DNA from: Sphingopyxis macrogoltabida
GTDB lineage: Bacteria > Pseudomonadota > Alphaproteobacteria > Sphingomonadales > Sphingomonadaceae
DNA: 64,000 nt
Direction: 5' to 3'
Assembly: GCF_001307295.1 (NCBI RefSeq)
Contig: NZ_CP012700.1
Location: forward strand, 4,653,001-4,717,000
How positions within the stretch are numbered: position 1 is the first letter of the stretch; every line of letters begins with the position of its first letter. Positions 7,835 through 14,987 of the stretch are shown in pieces. The notes beneath the pieces were generated by a model. That model saw only the letters and a list, made by a program, of their open reading frames with translations. It was not told where the DNA came from and did not search any database. Both the position numbers and the translations under genes were made by a program.

Positions 7835-9759
7835 GCCGCAATTGCCTCCGGCTGCCAGTTGCACAGGTCGGGCTGATTGGCGGCCACCAGCGCCCGGGCG
7901 ACGGGCGGGCAGACGCTGTTGCCGATCGCGCTGATCTGCTCGGCGATAGTCAGGCGCTTCTCGACCCATTTCCCGCGCAGGAATTTGCGCACGACAGGAT
8001 CGAGGACATACGTGTCGGGAAAGCCCTGTGCCCGGGCCAGTTCGCGCGGCTTCAGCATCCGCAGGCCGATATCGACGATGACATAGGTCACCGCGTCGAT
8101 GGTCACCGTCACGACGGCGAAGCGTGCTTTCGTGGTGACCGTGTCGATCGGTCGGTCGACGGGCTGGATCTGCGCCGTCTCGCCGTCGCCGTCGGTCCCA
8201 TAGTATTTTACGAGGAAAGCAGCGACGTTGACCGCGCGTTCCATCATTTCGGGAGGCAGCGAGCCTTCTTCAATCAGCGTCGTTTCGACGACGCGCTGCT
8301 GCGAACCCTTTGTCGTCGCGGTCGACAACGGGCGGAGCGCGGAACGTCCCGCGCTGTTTAGATTGCGAGGCCCGCCATTCGCCTGCTCCATGTGAGCGAC
8401 GACAACGCCGTGATGCGTCCCGCCAGCGCGGATAACGGGAATTTGACCCTCGATATCACCGCCGGCACCTCGCTTGTCGCTGCCGTAGTAGCGCGTCAGG
8501 AAAGCGCTGACTTGGGCTGATTTTCCACCGCCGCCAGCGGTTGTCGCTCCCAACGGCTGCGTAACAGGATCTGGCGTCGAGTTGCCAAACTGCCGGTCGA
8601 TCAGGGGCGCCATCTCTGTTCCGACGGCTGCGAACTTGCCGCCCGTTGCGATGGTGCTGAAGGTATCGTTCAGCGGTTGGTCGCGCGGCCTTTCGCCAGG
8701 TCGTCGCTCGCCGTTCTGAAGCCGAGCCAAAGTGCCCGCAACCAGCCCCAGGGGCACAGCGCCGGCGGGCCGCTCAGGCTCTCCATTTGCGGTAACTGTC
8801 GGCATGGGGTTCGCAGCGTCAGAACCGACGGCGCCCCGCCGAAACTTTGTGATGTGGGGAGCAAGCCCGACATCGACCGCCGCCAGTTCGCCGCCGTTGG
8901 CCGTCGTGATGGTGCGAAGAGGATCAAGGCTGTCGTGCACCCGGACGTCGCCGGTGTGGGTTACCGGAACGATGAAGGGGCGTTGCCCGTTGCGCGCCGC
9001 GTCCACGACATAGCGCATGACGCCGTGGGCGATCCGGCGCTTCGTGGCGTCAACAAGCTCTTTGGCTCTGTCGAAAATGCTGGGGCACCGGATCGACCAG
9101 TCGATGCACTCGGCCGCGGTGCGATAAGGCAGCAGCTTGCCGGCCAAGACGCGCGGATCATTCGCCGGCGCGTGCGTCGGCTTCGGCCAGACGATCGGCT
9201 TCCCGTCGCGGCGAAAGATCATGTAGAGCCGCTTGCGGCTGGTCGGCGTGCCATATTTGCACGCAATCAGCAGGCGGTGCTGCACCCGATAGCCAAGGCG
9301 GCGGATGCTGCGCTTGAACTTCTTGAATTCGCGGCCCTTGTGATCCGGCAGCGGCACGCCGTTGCCGTCGAGCGGCGCGGCATATTCGAACTCTTCGACG
9401 TTTTCGAGGTAGCCGACGTCTGGCAACGTCTCTTCCAGCCAGTGGATCACTTCCCAGCAAAGCGCGCGGATCGACCGATCTTTGACCGGCCCGCCCTTCG
9501 CCTTGCTGTATTCCTTGCAGTCCGGCGAGAACCAGGCGCCAGCCACCGGGCGTCCGCGCGTCGCAGTGCGGGGTAGAAAGGGCGTGCGGATATCGGTGCA
9601 GTGATGCTCCGTATCGGGATGGTTCGCCTTATGGATCGCGATCGCAGTCGGGCTGTGGTTGATGGCGATATCGACGTCGCGGCCAAGAGCCTGGCCGATG
9701 CCCGTGCTGGCGCCGCCGCCGCCGGCGAAGCCGTCGATGAAGAGGGGGTGGAGCTTCAA
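7831..9759 (-). CDS. DNA (cytosine-5) methyltransferase, phage type
   Basis: This protein of about 642 aa transfers a methyl group from SAM to C5 of cytosine. Motif I is FIDGFAGGGGASTGI. The catalytic Cys lies in a variant motif IV, WFSPDCKEYSKAKGG (SPDC in place of PPC). The ENV motif is in YLENVEEF, motif VIII in KYGTPTSRKRLYMI, and motif X is AIGNSVCPPVA. The region between motifs VIII and IX is very long (about 370 residues) and holds repeated T(I/V)TT-containing units, probably the target-recognition part. I prefer the TTG at 9759, which overlaps the upstream stop (TTGA) and follows GGGAGGG; a GTG at 9816 is the longer alternative. It likely shields phage DNA from host restriction. Confidence 0.88.
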   Translation of the reverse strand: MKLHPLFIDGFAGGGGASTGIGQALGRDVDIAINHSPTAIAIHKANHPDTEHHCTDIRTPFLPRTATRGRPVAGAWFSPDCKEYSKAKGGPVKDRSIRALCWEVIHWLEETLPDVGYLENVEEFEYAAPLDGNGVPLPDHKGREFKKFKRSIRRLGYRVQHRLLIACKYGTPTSRKRLYMIFRRDGKPIVWPKPTHAPANDPRVLAGKLLPYRTAAECIDWSIRCPSIFDRAKELVDATKRRIAHGVMRYVVDAARNGQRPFIVPVTHTGDVRVHDSLDPLRTITTANGGELAAVDVGLAPHITKFRRGAVGSDAANPMPTVTANGEPERPAGAVPLGLVAGTLARLQNGERRPGERPRDQPLNDTFSTIATGGKFAAVGTEMAPLIDRQFGNSTPDPVTQPLGATTAGGGGKSAQVSAFLTRYYGSDKRGAGGDIEGQIPVIRAGGTHHGVVVAHMEQANGGPRNLNSAGRSALRPLSTATTKGSQQRVVETTLIEEGSLPPEMMERAVNVAAFLVKYYGTDGDGETAQIQPVDRPIDTVTTKARFAVVTVTIDAVTYVIVDIGLRMLKPRELARAQGFPDTYVLDPVVRKFLRGKWVEKRLTIAEQISAIGNSVCPPVARALVAANQPDLCNWQPEAIAA

Positions 9760-10016
9760 GCGCGCCCTCCCGCCGAACAGGGTAGGCTGATAATCATCAT
9801 CTCGCCTTTGTTGCACTCGCGGCAGAAGCCTGGGCCGCGGCAGGGAATGAGGTCCCCGCCATCGCGGACCAGGAAGATGTGATGCAGACGCTCGCCGAGC
9901 TCACGCCGCACATAATCGCGCTGAACCATGATCGAGATGTCGTCGAACTTCGTGCCGACAGTCGCCCCGGTCCACGGACCTAACCTTTCGGGCGCCAGAG
10001 ATGCGCCCGCCGTCAC
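9756..10016 (-). CDS. Small cysteine-rich phage protein
   Basis: This is an 86-aa protein. The C-terminal half holds C-x5-C-x2-C (IPCRGPGFCRECNKGE), which looks like a small zinc or metal site, although a fourth ligand is not obvious (a histidine pair, HH, lies upstream in GERLHHIFLV). It starts with GTG overlapping the stop of the helicase-methyltransferase gene (GTGA) and ends overlapping the cytosine methyltransferase start. Its tight position between two modification genes suggests an accessory function; the family is not recognised. Confidence 0.55.
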   Translation of the reverse strand: MTAGASLAPERLGPWTGATVGTKFDDISIMVQRDYVRRELGERLHHIFLVRDGGDLIPCRGPGFCRECNKGEMMIISLPCSAGGRA

Positions 10017-12718
10017 GCCGCCTGCTCCATGTCGAGCAGGTCGAACAGCGACGGCACGCCGATCTCGCGCTCAGTCGCGCTGAGATAAGAGCAGCTGTCC
10101 CGGAAATAGTCGGGGTTGAGCTCGCTGCCCGCGCCGCGGCGCCCTTTCAGGATCGCGCGCATCGGGACCGTGCCGAGCCCGCAAAAGGGATCATAGACGA
10201 GGTCGCCCTTCATGCTGAACCGGTCGATCAGCCTGTCGACAATATCGAACTGGAGCGGGCAGACGTGCTTTTCCCGGTTCGCCGCCACCTGAAGCTGGTT
10301 GAGCGTCTTCATCCGGATGACATCGTCCCAGACATCGGGGTGATGGCTGCCCGGCGCGAGCGACATAAACGTGCGGGGCAGATGCCCCCGGCCGTCATTC
10401 TTGTCCCGTGCTTCGATCGTCTCGCCGATCGCGACATGCGCCGCGGCGTCATAGACCATGTCCCGGCTCTCGGTCGTGAAGGCCTTGACCAGCGGACCTA
10501 CACCCATTTCGGCGAAACGCGGTGCATGATCGGCGAGTTCGGACGGCATAAGCGGCCGGTTGCCCGACGATCGCCAGAAGGCGTGCGCGTCGATCTGCCA
10601 CTGCGCCAGGCTGTAATGGTTGGACGCGACCGTATCGACCGCCCCAAAGGCGCCGTTCAGCGCTTCCTCGAATTCCGGATCGTCAAATTCGAATCGACGG
10701 CCGTCCTTGAGCTTTACCGCCGTCACCTTGTTGACCCGATTATCGGCATAGCCGCGGCTGCGGTCGGTCTGCGGCTTGCGCATCAGCAGGATATATTCGG
10801 GGCTGCCGGCGCCCATCTTGGTGCCGTCCTTCAGCATCTCCGAATAGCTGAGGCGATAGGTCTGCTTGTTCTCGCGCACGACGTCGGTGATGACGGTGAT
10901 CATGCCCATGAACTGGAAGCCATGCCGCTGATAATGGAACAGCGTCTTGGCGTGGAAGGGATTGACCGTCGGCACGCCCTCGCCGGTGACGGCGCCGAAC
11001 AGGATCCGGTCCTTGACGTGAATGCAGGCGAGACGGCCGGGGCGGAGCGCGCGGAAGAGCTCCGGCGTTAGATAGTCCATCTGCGCAAAGAAATGCGCGT
11101 CGTCGTCGGTGTGGCCGAAATCATTATAGCTCGGCGTATATTCATAATGGTTGGAGAAGGGGATCGAGGTCACGATCAGGTCGAGACTGTCGTCCGCGAG
11201 CAGCCGCGCCTCCTCGACACAGTCGTTATGCGCCAGCGTCCAGCCTTCGCCCGACGCCTCGGCGCGCTCGACGCCAATGCTGCGGCTGGCGAGATCGGCC
11301 GCGGCGGCATGATTGAGGCCATAGCGCCGGATGATCGCGCTCATCTTTGCCGTGAGCTCTTCGTGCAGGGCCCATTTTTCGAGCAGGACGCGGCGGACCT
11401 CCTCTTCGGTTTCGGCATAGATGCAGTCGACGATGACGGGTTCGGTCTGCCCGAAGCGCTGGACGCGGAAGATCGCCTGAATGAAATCGTTGAACTTGTG
11501 TCCTATCCCTGCGAAAATCTCGCGGTGGCAGTGGCGCTGCAGATTGGTACCGGACCCGAGCATCACCGGCTTCGCGGCGAGGTCCTTGATCCGGCCGTCG
11601 CTGAAATCGCCGACAATCGTCTCGCGCGTGTCGAGGTCCTGCGACCCGTACACCGCCGCGATGCGGTCCCGGCCGGGCACGTCGAGCGCTTCGATCGCGC
11701 GCCGCTCATCCTCGAGGTCGTGCCAGATCAGGAAATGATCGGCCGGGTCGGCGGCCATGATCTCGGCGACTTTGGCGATGCGGGCGTCCAAGGTGCGCCG
11801 CTTTTCCCGGCTTGCCTCGACGACGCCCACGGCATTGTCGCGGATCAGGCGGCCCTGCCCGTTGGTGTCGGCGCCGGCGTCGCTGATGTCGGTCTCGACG
11901 CAATGCCAGCGCACCTCGATCGGCGGCAGGTCATAGCCCTCATCGCTGAAGCCCAGATCGCTCGGCGTCTGGACGAACACGCCCCATGTGTTGAGCCACA
12001 GGAAGAATTCGTCTTCCTTGTGGGGGTAGAGCTGGAGGTCGTTCGCCTTTTCGCTGTTGCGCTGGAAAAAGCGCGTCAGCGCCTGTCCCGTGTCCATGAT
12101 GCCGAGGAACCCGGCATAATGGATCAATTCCTTGTAGCGGTTCGGCGAGGGCGTGGCGGTCGCGACGAAGCGATAGGGCACCGCCTCGAACAGGGGCAGG
12201 AACTCCTGAAACGTCTTGCTGCCGTAACTGCGCAGCACCGATGCTTCGTCCAGGCTGGCGACGGTGAACCGGCCGACGCTGATCTTCCCTTCGCGGACGC
12301 TCTCGTAATTGGTGATGAAGAGATGCGTCTCGGCGGGGTCCGCCGCGGCAATGATCGCATCGATCTCCGCATCGGTCCGCACGAAATGCAGTGTCAGCCC
12401 GAGCAGGGCCGCATCCTTCATGAATTCCATGCGGACGCCGAGCGGCGCCACGATCAGCCCGAGCGCGCCGCAGCCGACCTTGCGCAGGATGATCTGGAGG
12501 ATCAGCAGCTGCATGATCGACTTGCCGAGCCCGAAGGCGGCAAAGATCGCGCGCCGGCCGCCCTCGACCGCCCAGCGCACGATATGGCGTTGATGGTCTT
12601 TCACCGGCCGGCCGTCGATCAGGTGCGTCGGCACCTCGTCGAGCGTGCACGGCAGGCCCGCGAGCGGGGCGGCCGGCATCTTCGCTTCGAGGAAGCTCTG
12701 ATAATTCTCGGCGGTCAC
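10013..12718 (-). CDS. SNF2-like helicase fused to beta-class DNA methyltransferase
   Basis: This 901-aa protein has two modules. The N-terminal half is SNF2-type: Walker A AAFGLGKS (about 60-67), DEAS (about 157-160), TATPSPN (motif III-like) and the arginine-finger motif QAIFRVQRFGQ (about 414-424). The C-terminal half is a SAM-dependent amino-methyltransferase with a permuted order: catalytic motif TSIPF (about 517-521, in place of TSPPY) precedes the SAM motif DPFCGLGT (about 843-850). It would methylate adenine N6 or cytosine N4 while tracking on DNA. The GTG start at 12718 follows a GGCGGCG-like site just after the gapR-like stop. It probably provides phage DNA self-modification. Confidence 0.87.
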   Translation of the reverse strand: MTAENYQSFLEAKMPAAPLAGLPCTLDEVPTHLIDGRPVKDHQRHIVRWAVEGGRRAIFAAFGLGKSIMQLLILQIILRKVGCGALGLIVAPLGVRMEFMKDAALLGLTLHFVRTDAEIDAIIAAADPAETHLFITNYESVREGKISVGRFTVASLDEASVLRSYGSKTFQEFLPLFEAVPYRFVATATPSPNRYKELIHYAGFLGIMDTGQALTRFFQRNSEKANDLQLYPHKEDEFFLWLNTWGVFVQTPSDLGFSDEGYDLPPIEVRWHCVETDISDAGADTNGQGRLIRDNAVGVVEASREKRRTLDARIAKVAEIMAADPADHFLIWHDLEDERRAIEALDVPGRDRIAAVYGSQDLDTRETIVGDFSDGRIKDLAAKPVMLGSGTNLQRHCHREIFAGIGHKFNDFIQAIFRVQRFGQTEPVIVDCIYAETEEEVRRVLLEKWALHEELTAKMSAIIRRYGLNHAAAADLASRSIGVERAEASGEGWTLAHNDCVEEARLLADDSLDLIVTSIPFSNHYEYTPSYNDFGHTDDDAHFFAQMDYLTPELFRALRPGRLACIHVKDRILFGAVTGEGVPTVNPFHAKTLFHYQRHGFQFMGMITVITDVVRENKQTYRLSYSEMLKDGTKMGAGSPEYILLMRKPQTDRSRGYADNRVNKVTAVKLKDGRRFEFDDPEFEEALNGAFGAVDTVASNHYSLAQWQIDAHAFWRSSGNRPLMPSELADHAPRFAEMGVGPLVKAFTTESRDMVYDAAAHVAIGETIEARDKNDGRGHLPRTFMSLAPGSHHPDVWDDVIRMKTLNQLQVAANREKHVCPLQFDIVDRLIDRFSMKGDLVYDPFCGLGTVPMRAILKGRRGAGSELNPDYFRDSCSYLSATEREIGVPSLFDLLDMEQAA

Positions 12719-12719
12719 G

Positions 12720-12989
12720 TTACGCCGCCTTGTCGAAGTCGAAGCTCGGCTGCATGCCCAGCGACGTCTTGTAGACTTCGAGTACCGCTTCCATTTCCTT
12801 GCGATCGTGGACCGGGATTTTGCGCAGCCGCACGATCTGGCGCATGATCTTCGGGTCATAGCCCTGCGACTTCGCCTCGTTATAGGTGTCGCGGATATCG
12901 TCGCCGACGCCCTTCTTTTCCTCTTCGAGCCGCTCGATGCGCTCGATGAACAGGCGCAGTTGCTGGTCCGAAACCGTGGCTTCGCTCAT
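12720..12989 (-). CDS. GapR-like DNA-binding protein (DUF2312)
   Basis: This 89-aa protein carries the full GapR/UPF0335 signature: an N-terminal coiled segment LRLFIERIERLEEEKKGVGD, then IRDTYNEAKSQGYDPKIMRQ and an IVRLRK(I) helix. In Caulobacter, GapR is a nucleoid-associated protein that binds overtwisted AT-rich DNA and stimulates topoisomerases ahead of forks. The phage copy has an extended tail ending SFDFDKAA. It heads the modification/replication operon, so a role in phage DNA replication or topology is plausible. A second, chromosomal GapR should exist elsewhere in the host. Confidence 0.88.
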   Translation of the reverse strand: MSEATVSDQQLRLFIERIERLEEEKKGVGDDIRDTYNEAKSQGYDPKIMRQIVRLRKIPVHDRKEMEAVLEVYKTSLGMQPSFDFDKAA

Positions 12990-13057
12990 GGTTCATGCTC
13001 CAATGTTCGCCCCCCTCGACGGGAGCATCGTGGGACCATCGCGGGGAAATGGGCCTG

Positions 13058-13528
13058 TCAGCGCAGGGCCGAACCGCTCCCCGCGATGGAATTGATGATC
13101 GGCCCGAGCTCAAAGGCATCGTGCGAAAGGCTGGCGAGCTTGACGTGCGACAGGTGCCCGTCCTGGAGCGCCTCCGCGCCGTTCGCTGCGAAGCGCGCGC
13201 AGGCCGCGACGGCATGCCGCACCGTGGTACCGAGCTCGACGCGCAGCGGCGCCGTGACGAAACCCATCCGGCGCGCTATGCGCTGGAACGCCGAGGGCGG
13301 CAGGGCCGAGAAGATGCGCATCGCGGTGTCGAGCGGCATCATCGGGCCATCGGCCTCGACGTAACTGCGCAGCCGGCGCTCCCATGTGTCGACATGGCCG
13401 TCGCCGTTCCACGTGGAATCAGCGAGCGCGGCCCAGCTGATCGCCCGGCCGTGGCCGACGAAGTGCCGAAGGATGTCGCGGACAAGGGCTTTTACAGCCT
13501 CGTTGGAAAATTCGGGCGTCATTTCCAT
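13058..13528 (-). CDS. Putative HTH phage regulator
   Basis: This 156-aa protein is of uncertain function. Its N-terminal half contains a segment resembling a regulator HTH: VGHGRAISWAALADSTWNGD, then HVDTWERRLRSYVEADG and MPLDTAMRIFSALP. This pattern is similar to XRE/CII-like proteins in which a selection helix is followed by R.LRSYVEG. The C-terminal half is helical. It lies downstream of the Cro-like gene and the tRNA on the same strand, the place of early regulators. The ATG at 13528 or the one two codons later may be the start; the upstream open frame reads through the tRNA and is not coding. Confidence 0.6.
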   Translation of the reverse strand: MEMTPEFSNEAVKALVRDILRHFVGHGRAISWAALADSTWNGDGHVDTWERRLRSYVEADGPMMPLDTAMRIFSALPPSAFQRIARRMGFVTAPLRVELGTTVRHAVAACARFAANGAEALQDGHLSHVKLASLSHDAFELGPIINSIAGSGSALR

Positions 13529-13671
13529 TGGATGGGGCGCCGCCGCGCGGCATCTCATGGACCATGGAACGGGATGATAGCGATAAGCGGCACGGCGGGG
13601 CCGAGGGGTTGGGGGGAGGGAGCCCCGCCGTGCCTGCCCGGAGTGGCGGGGGGGCGAAACACTCCGGGGAT

Positions 13672-13746
13672 TGGTTGCAGGGGCGGGATTCGAACCCGCG
13701 ACCTCCGGGGTATGAACCCGGCACGCTACCGCTGCGCCACCCTGAC
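13672..13746 (-). tRNA. tRNA-Met (CAU), initiator-like, phage-encoded
   Basis: The cloverleaf can be folded by eye: D arm with GGTA, anticodon loop TTCATAC on a CCGGG/CCCGG stem, T arm GCGGG-TTCGAAT-CCCGC, and an encoded CCA. Three consecutive G:C pairs border the anticodon and the 3' end reads GCAACCA with an unpaired 1:72 position, both typical of initiator tRNA-fMet. The acceptor stem has mismatches at the first two positions (G:A and T:C). It lies 15 bases behind the Cro-like gene on the same strand, so it is probably cut from the early phage transcript. Confidence 0.85.
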
Positions 13747-13761
13747 AAAACTGTTGAAACA

Positions 13762-13968
13762 TCAGGCCGCGACCTCCGCCTCGGGGAGGACGAGGTCAGC
13801 CTCGGTGAGAGCGCCGTTCGACCATGCCACGATCTTGAGCGCCAGCTTGAGGCTGGGCTGGCGCTGCCGATAGGCAAGCTTGTGGATCGTGTGATGGGAC
13901 ACGCTGAGCTCCGCCGCAGCTTCTGGCACGGTGAGCCCCCGGTCCCTGATGTGTTCGAGCAACGTCAT
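13762..13968 (-). CDS. Cro-like HTH regulator
   Basis: This 68-aa protein contains a helix-turn-helix, LTVPEAAAELSVSHHTIHKL, followed by RQRQPSLKLALKIVAW. This is the layout of Cro/YdaS-type small repressors that shape a DNA-reading helix and a short dimer arm. It is divergent from the S24 repressor, so it is probably the lytic antagonist. The only ATG lies almost at the expected transcription start, directly beside a 17-bp palindrome, so the mRNA may be leaderless. The intergenic operators lie between this gene and the repressor gene. Confidence 0.75.
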   Translation of the reverse strand: MTLLEHIRDRGLTVPEAAAELSVSHHTIHKLAYRQRQPSLKLALKIVAWSNGALTEADLVLPEAEVAA

Positions 13969-14055
13969 GTGCCCAATATGCCCAATTTGGGCACGTCGTC
14001 AAACACAAAATGTGCCCAATCTGTCCTCTATACGAAAGGTGCCCACGTAGGGCAC
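13968..14055. promoter_or_regulatory. Immunity operator region between cro-like gene and repressor
   Basis: Two 17-bp palindromes of form RTGCCC-N5-GGGCAY occur here: ATGCCC-AATTT-GGGCAC at 13978-13994 and GTGCCC-ACGTA-GGGCAC at 14039-14055. Extra half sites (TGTGCCCAAT) occur at 13968 and 14011. A TTGACG -35-like box for the minus strand lies at 13997-14002, with a CATATT-like -10 at 13975-13980, so the first palindrome covers the leftward promoter. The second lies directly before the repressor start and would suit autoregulation. This is the normal place for CI/Cro operators; binding is inferred. Confidence 0.75.
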
Positions 14056-14064
14056 AAGAAGCGC

Positions 14065-14769
14065 ATGGCGAACAACCGCATAGCTGAGCTCAGAAAAGCC
14101 AAGGGGATGACGCAGGAGCAGCTTGCGGATGCGATCGGCACGACGATCAACAACCTCGGCAAGCTGGAGCGCGGTGCGCGCCGCCTCAATCAGGATTGGA
14201 TCGACAAGATTTCGGCGGCGCTCCAATGCGAGCCTCACGAACTGTTCACGTCGCCGAAGCCGCTAACAACCGAGCGCCGGGTCGAGAGCCCGCAGCGTGA
14301 ATACCGTCCGCATCCCGACCAGCTGCCGACGCGAAGCGCCTGGCGCGACGCCGGGCCGGTGCAGCTGCGGCGCGTCAATCTAGAACTCGCCATGGGCAAT
14401 GGCACCGTCCTTGAAGACTGGATCGAGGAAGAGCCCTACGACTTCGATGCGACCAAACTTCGCGAGATCACCTCGACGCCGGCGCATATGCTGCTCATCG
14501 GAAAGGGCATCGGCGACAGCATGGAGCCCACGATCGGCAGTCACGACGACGTGATGATCAATCTTGCCGAGAACGAGCTCAGCCGGTTCGATGGCATCTA
14601 CGCTTTGACGATCGAGGGCGCGGGCGCCATCAAGCGCCTTGCGCCTGCTGGCGAAGGAATGGTGCAGGTGATATCGGACAACCGGAACCATCCCGATCCG
14701 GTCCGCAAATTTCCGCGCAGCGCGATCAAGATCATCGGCCGCGTGAACTGGTCAGCGAGGAGGCACTGA
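14065..14769 (+). CDS. Phage repressor, XRE HTH plus S24 peptidase-like domain (CI/LexA type)
   Basis: This is a 234-aa protein. Residues 1-60 form an XRE helix-turn-helix (LRKAKGMTQEQLADAIGTTI, then KLERGARRLNQDWI). The C-terminal half is a LexA/CI-type S24 domain with the nucleophile serine in GDSMEPT (about residue 152) and the partner lysine in AIKRLAPAG (about residue 193). Such repressors keep lysogeny and cleave themselves after DNA damage through RecA. The ATG at 14065 is placed ten bases after the operator palindrome; the longer in-frame extension crosses the tRNA and is not coding. It is divergent from the Cro-like gene. Confidence 0.9.
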   Translation: MANNRIAELRKAKGMTQEQLADAIGTTINNLGKLERGARRLNQDWIDKISAALQCEPHELFTSPKPLTTERRVESPQREYRPHPDQLPTRSAWRDAGPVQLRRVNLELAMGNGTVLEDWIEEEPYDFDATKLREITSTPAHMLLIGKGIGDSMEPTIGSHDDVMINLAENELSRFDGIYALTIEGAGAIKRLAPAGEGMVQVISDNRNHPDPVRKFPRSAIKIIGRVNWSARRH

Positions 14770-14984
14770 TGTCCGACACCGTCTGGGGGATCATTTTTAC
14801 CGCCTATATTCTTGCCGCATTGCCGATCATGGGCATGGGCAACGGCGCCGCGCAGCGCCCTCAAGGCCTGCCGGGATCATCTAACGTCGCGTCCTACGAC
14901 GCGCGCGAGAAGCGCTTTCAAAAGATCATGGTGCTGTGGATCGCAGGTCTGGTTGCGCTCCTTGCCGCATGGGCATATTTATAG
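14769..14984 (+). CDS. Small phage membrane protein
   Basis: This 71-aa protein has two predicted membrane helices, one at each end (GIIFTAYILAALPIMGM and KIMVLWIAGLVALLAAWAYL), joined by a short basic soluble loop. Its ATG overlaps the repressor stop (TGATG), so it is expressed with the repressor in the lysogen. Small membrane proteins in that position are often superinfection-exclusion or lysogenic-conversion factors; this is an inference from context. No named family is recognised. Confidence 0.65.
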   Translation: MSDTVWGIIFTAYILAALPIMGMGNGAAQRPQGLPGSSNVASYDAREKRFQKIMVLWIAGLVALLAAWAYL

Positions 14985-14987
14985 GGC

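Noticed and set aside
11093..12847. Plus-strand frame opposite the helicase-methyltransferase fusion
   Set aside because: No motif and poor composition; the minus-strand fusion has all expected motifs.
13672..13746. tRNA-Met as the prophage attachment site
   Set aside because: It lies in the middle of the phage immunity region, far from the integrase; the tRNA-Glu at the edge fits better.
13528..14064. Longer N-terminal extension of the repressor frame
   Set aside because: It would run through the operators, the Cro-like gene and the tRNA on the opposite strand, and a normal XRE domain begins at 14065.
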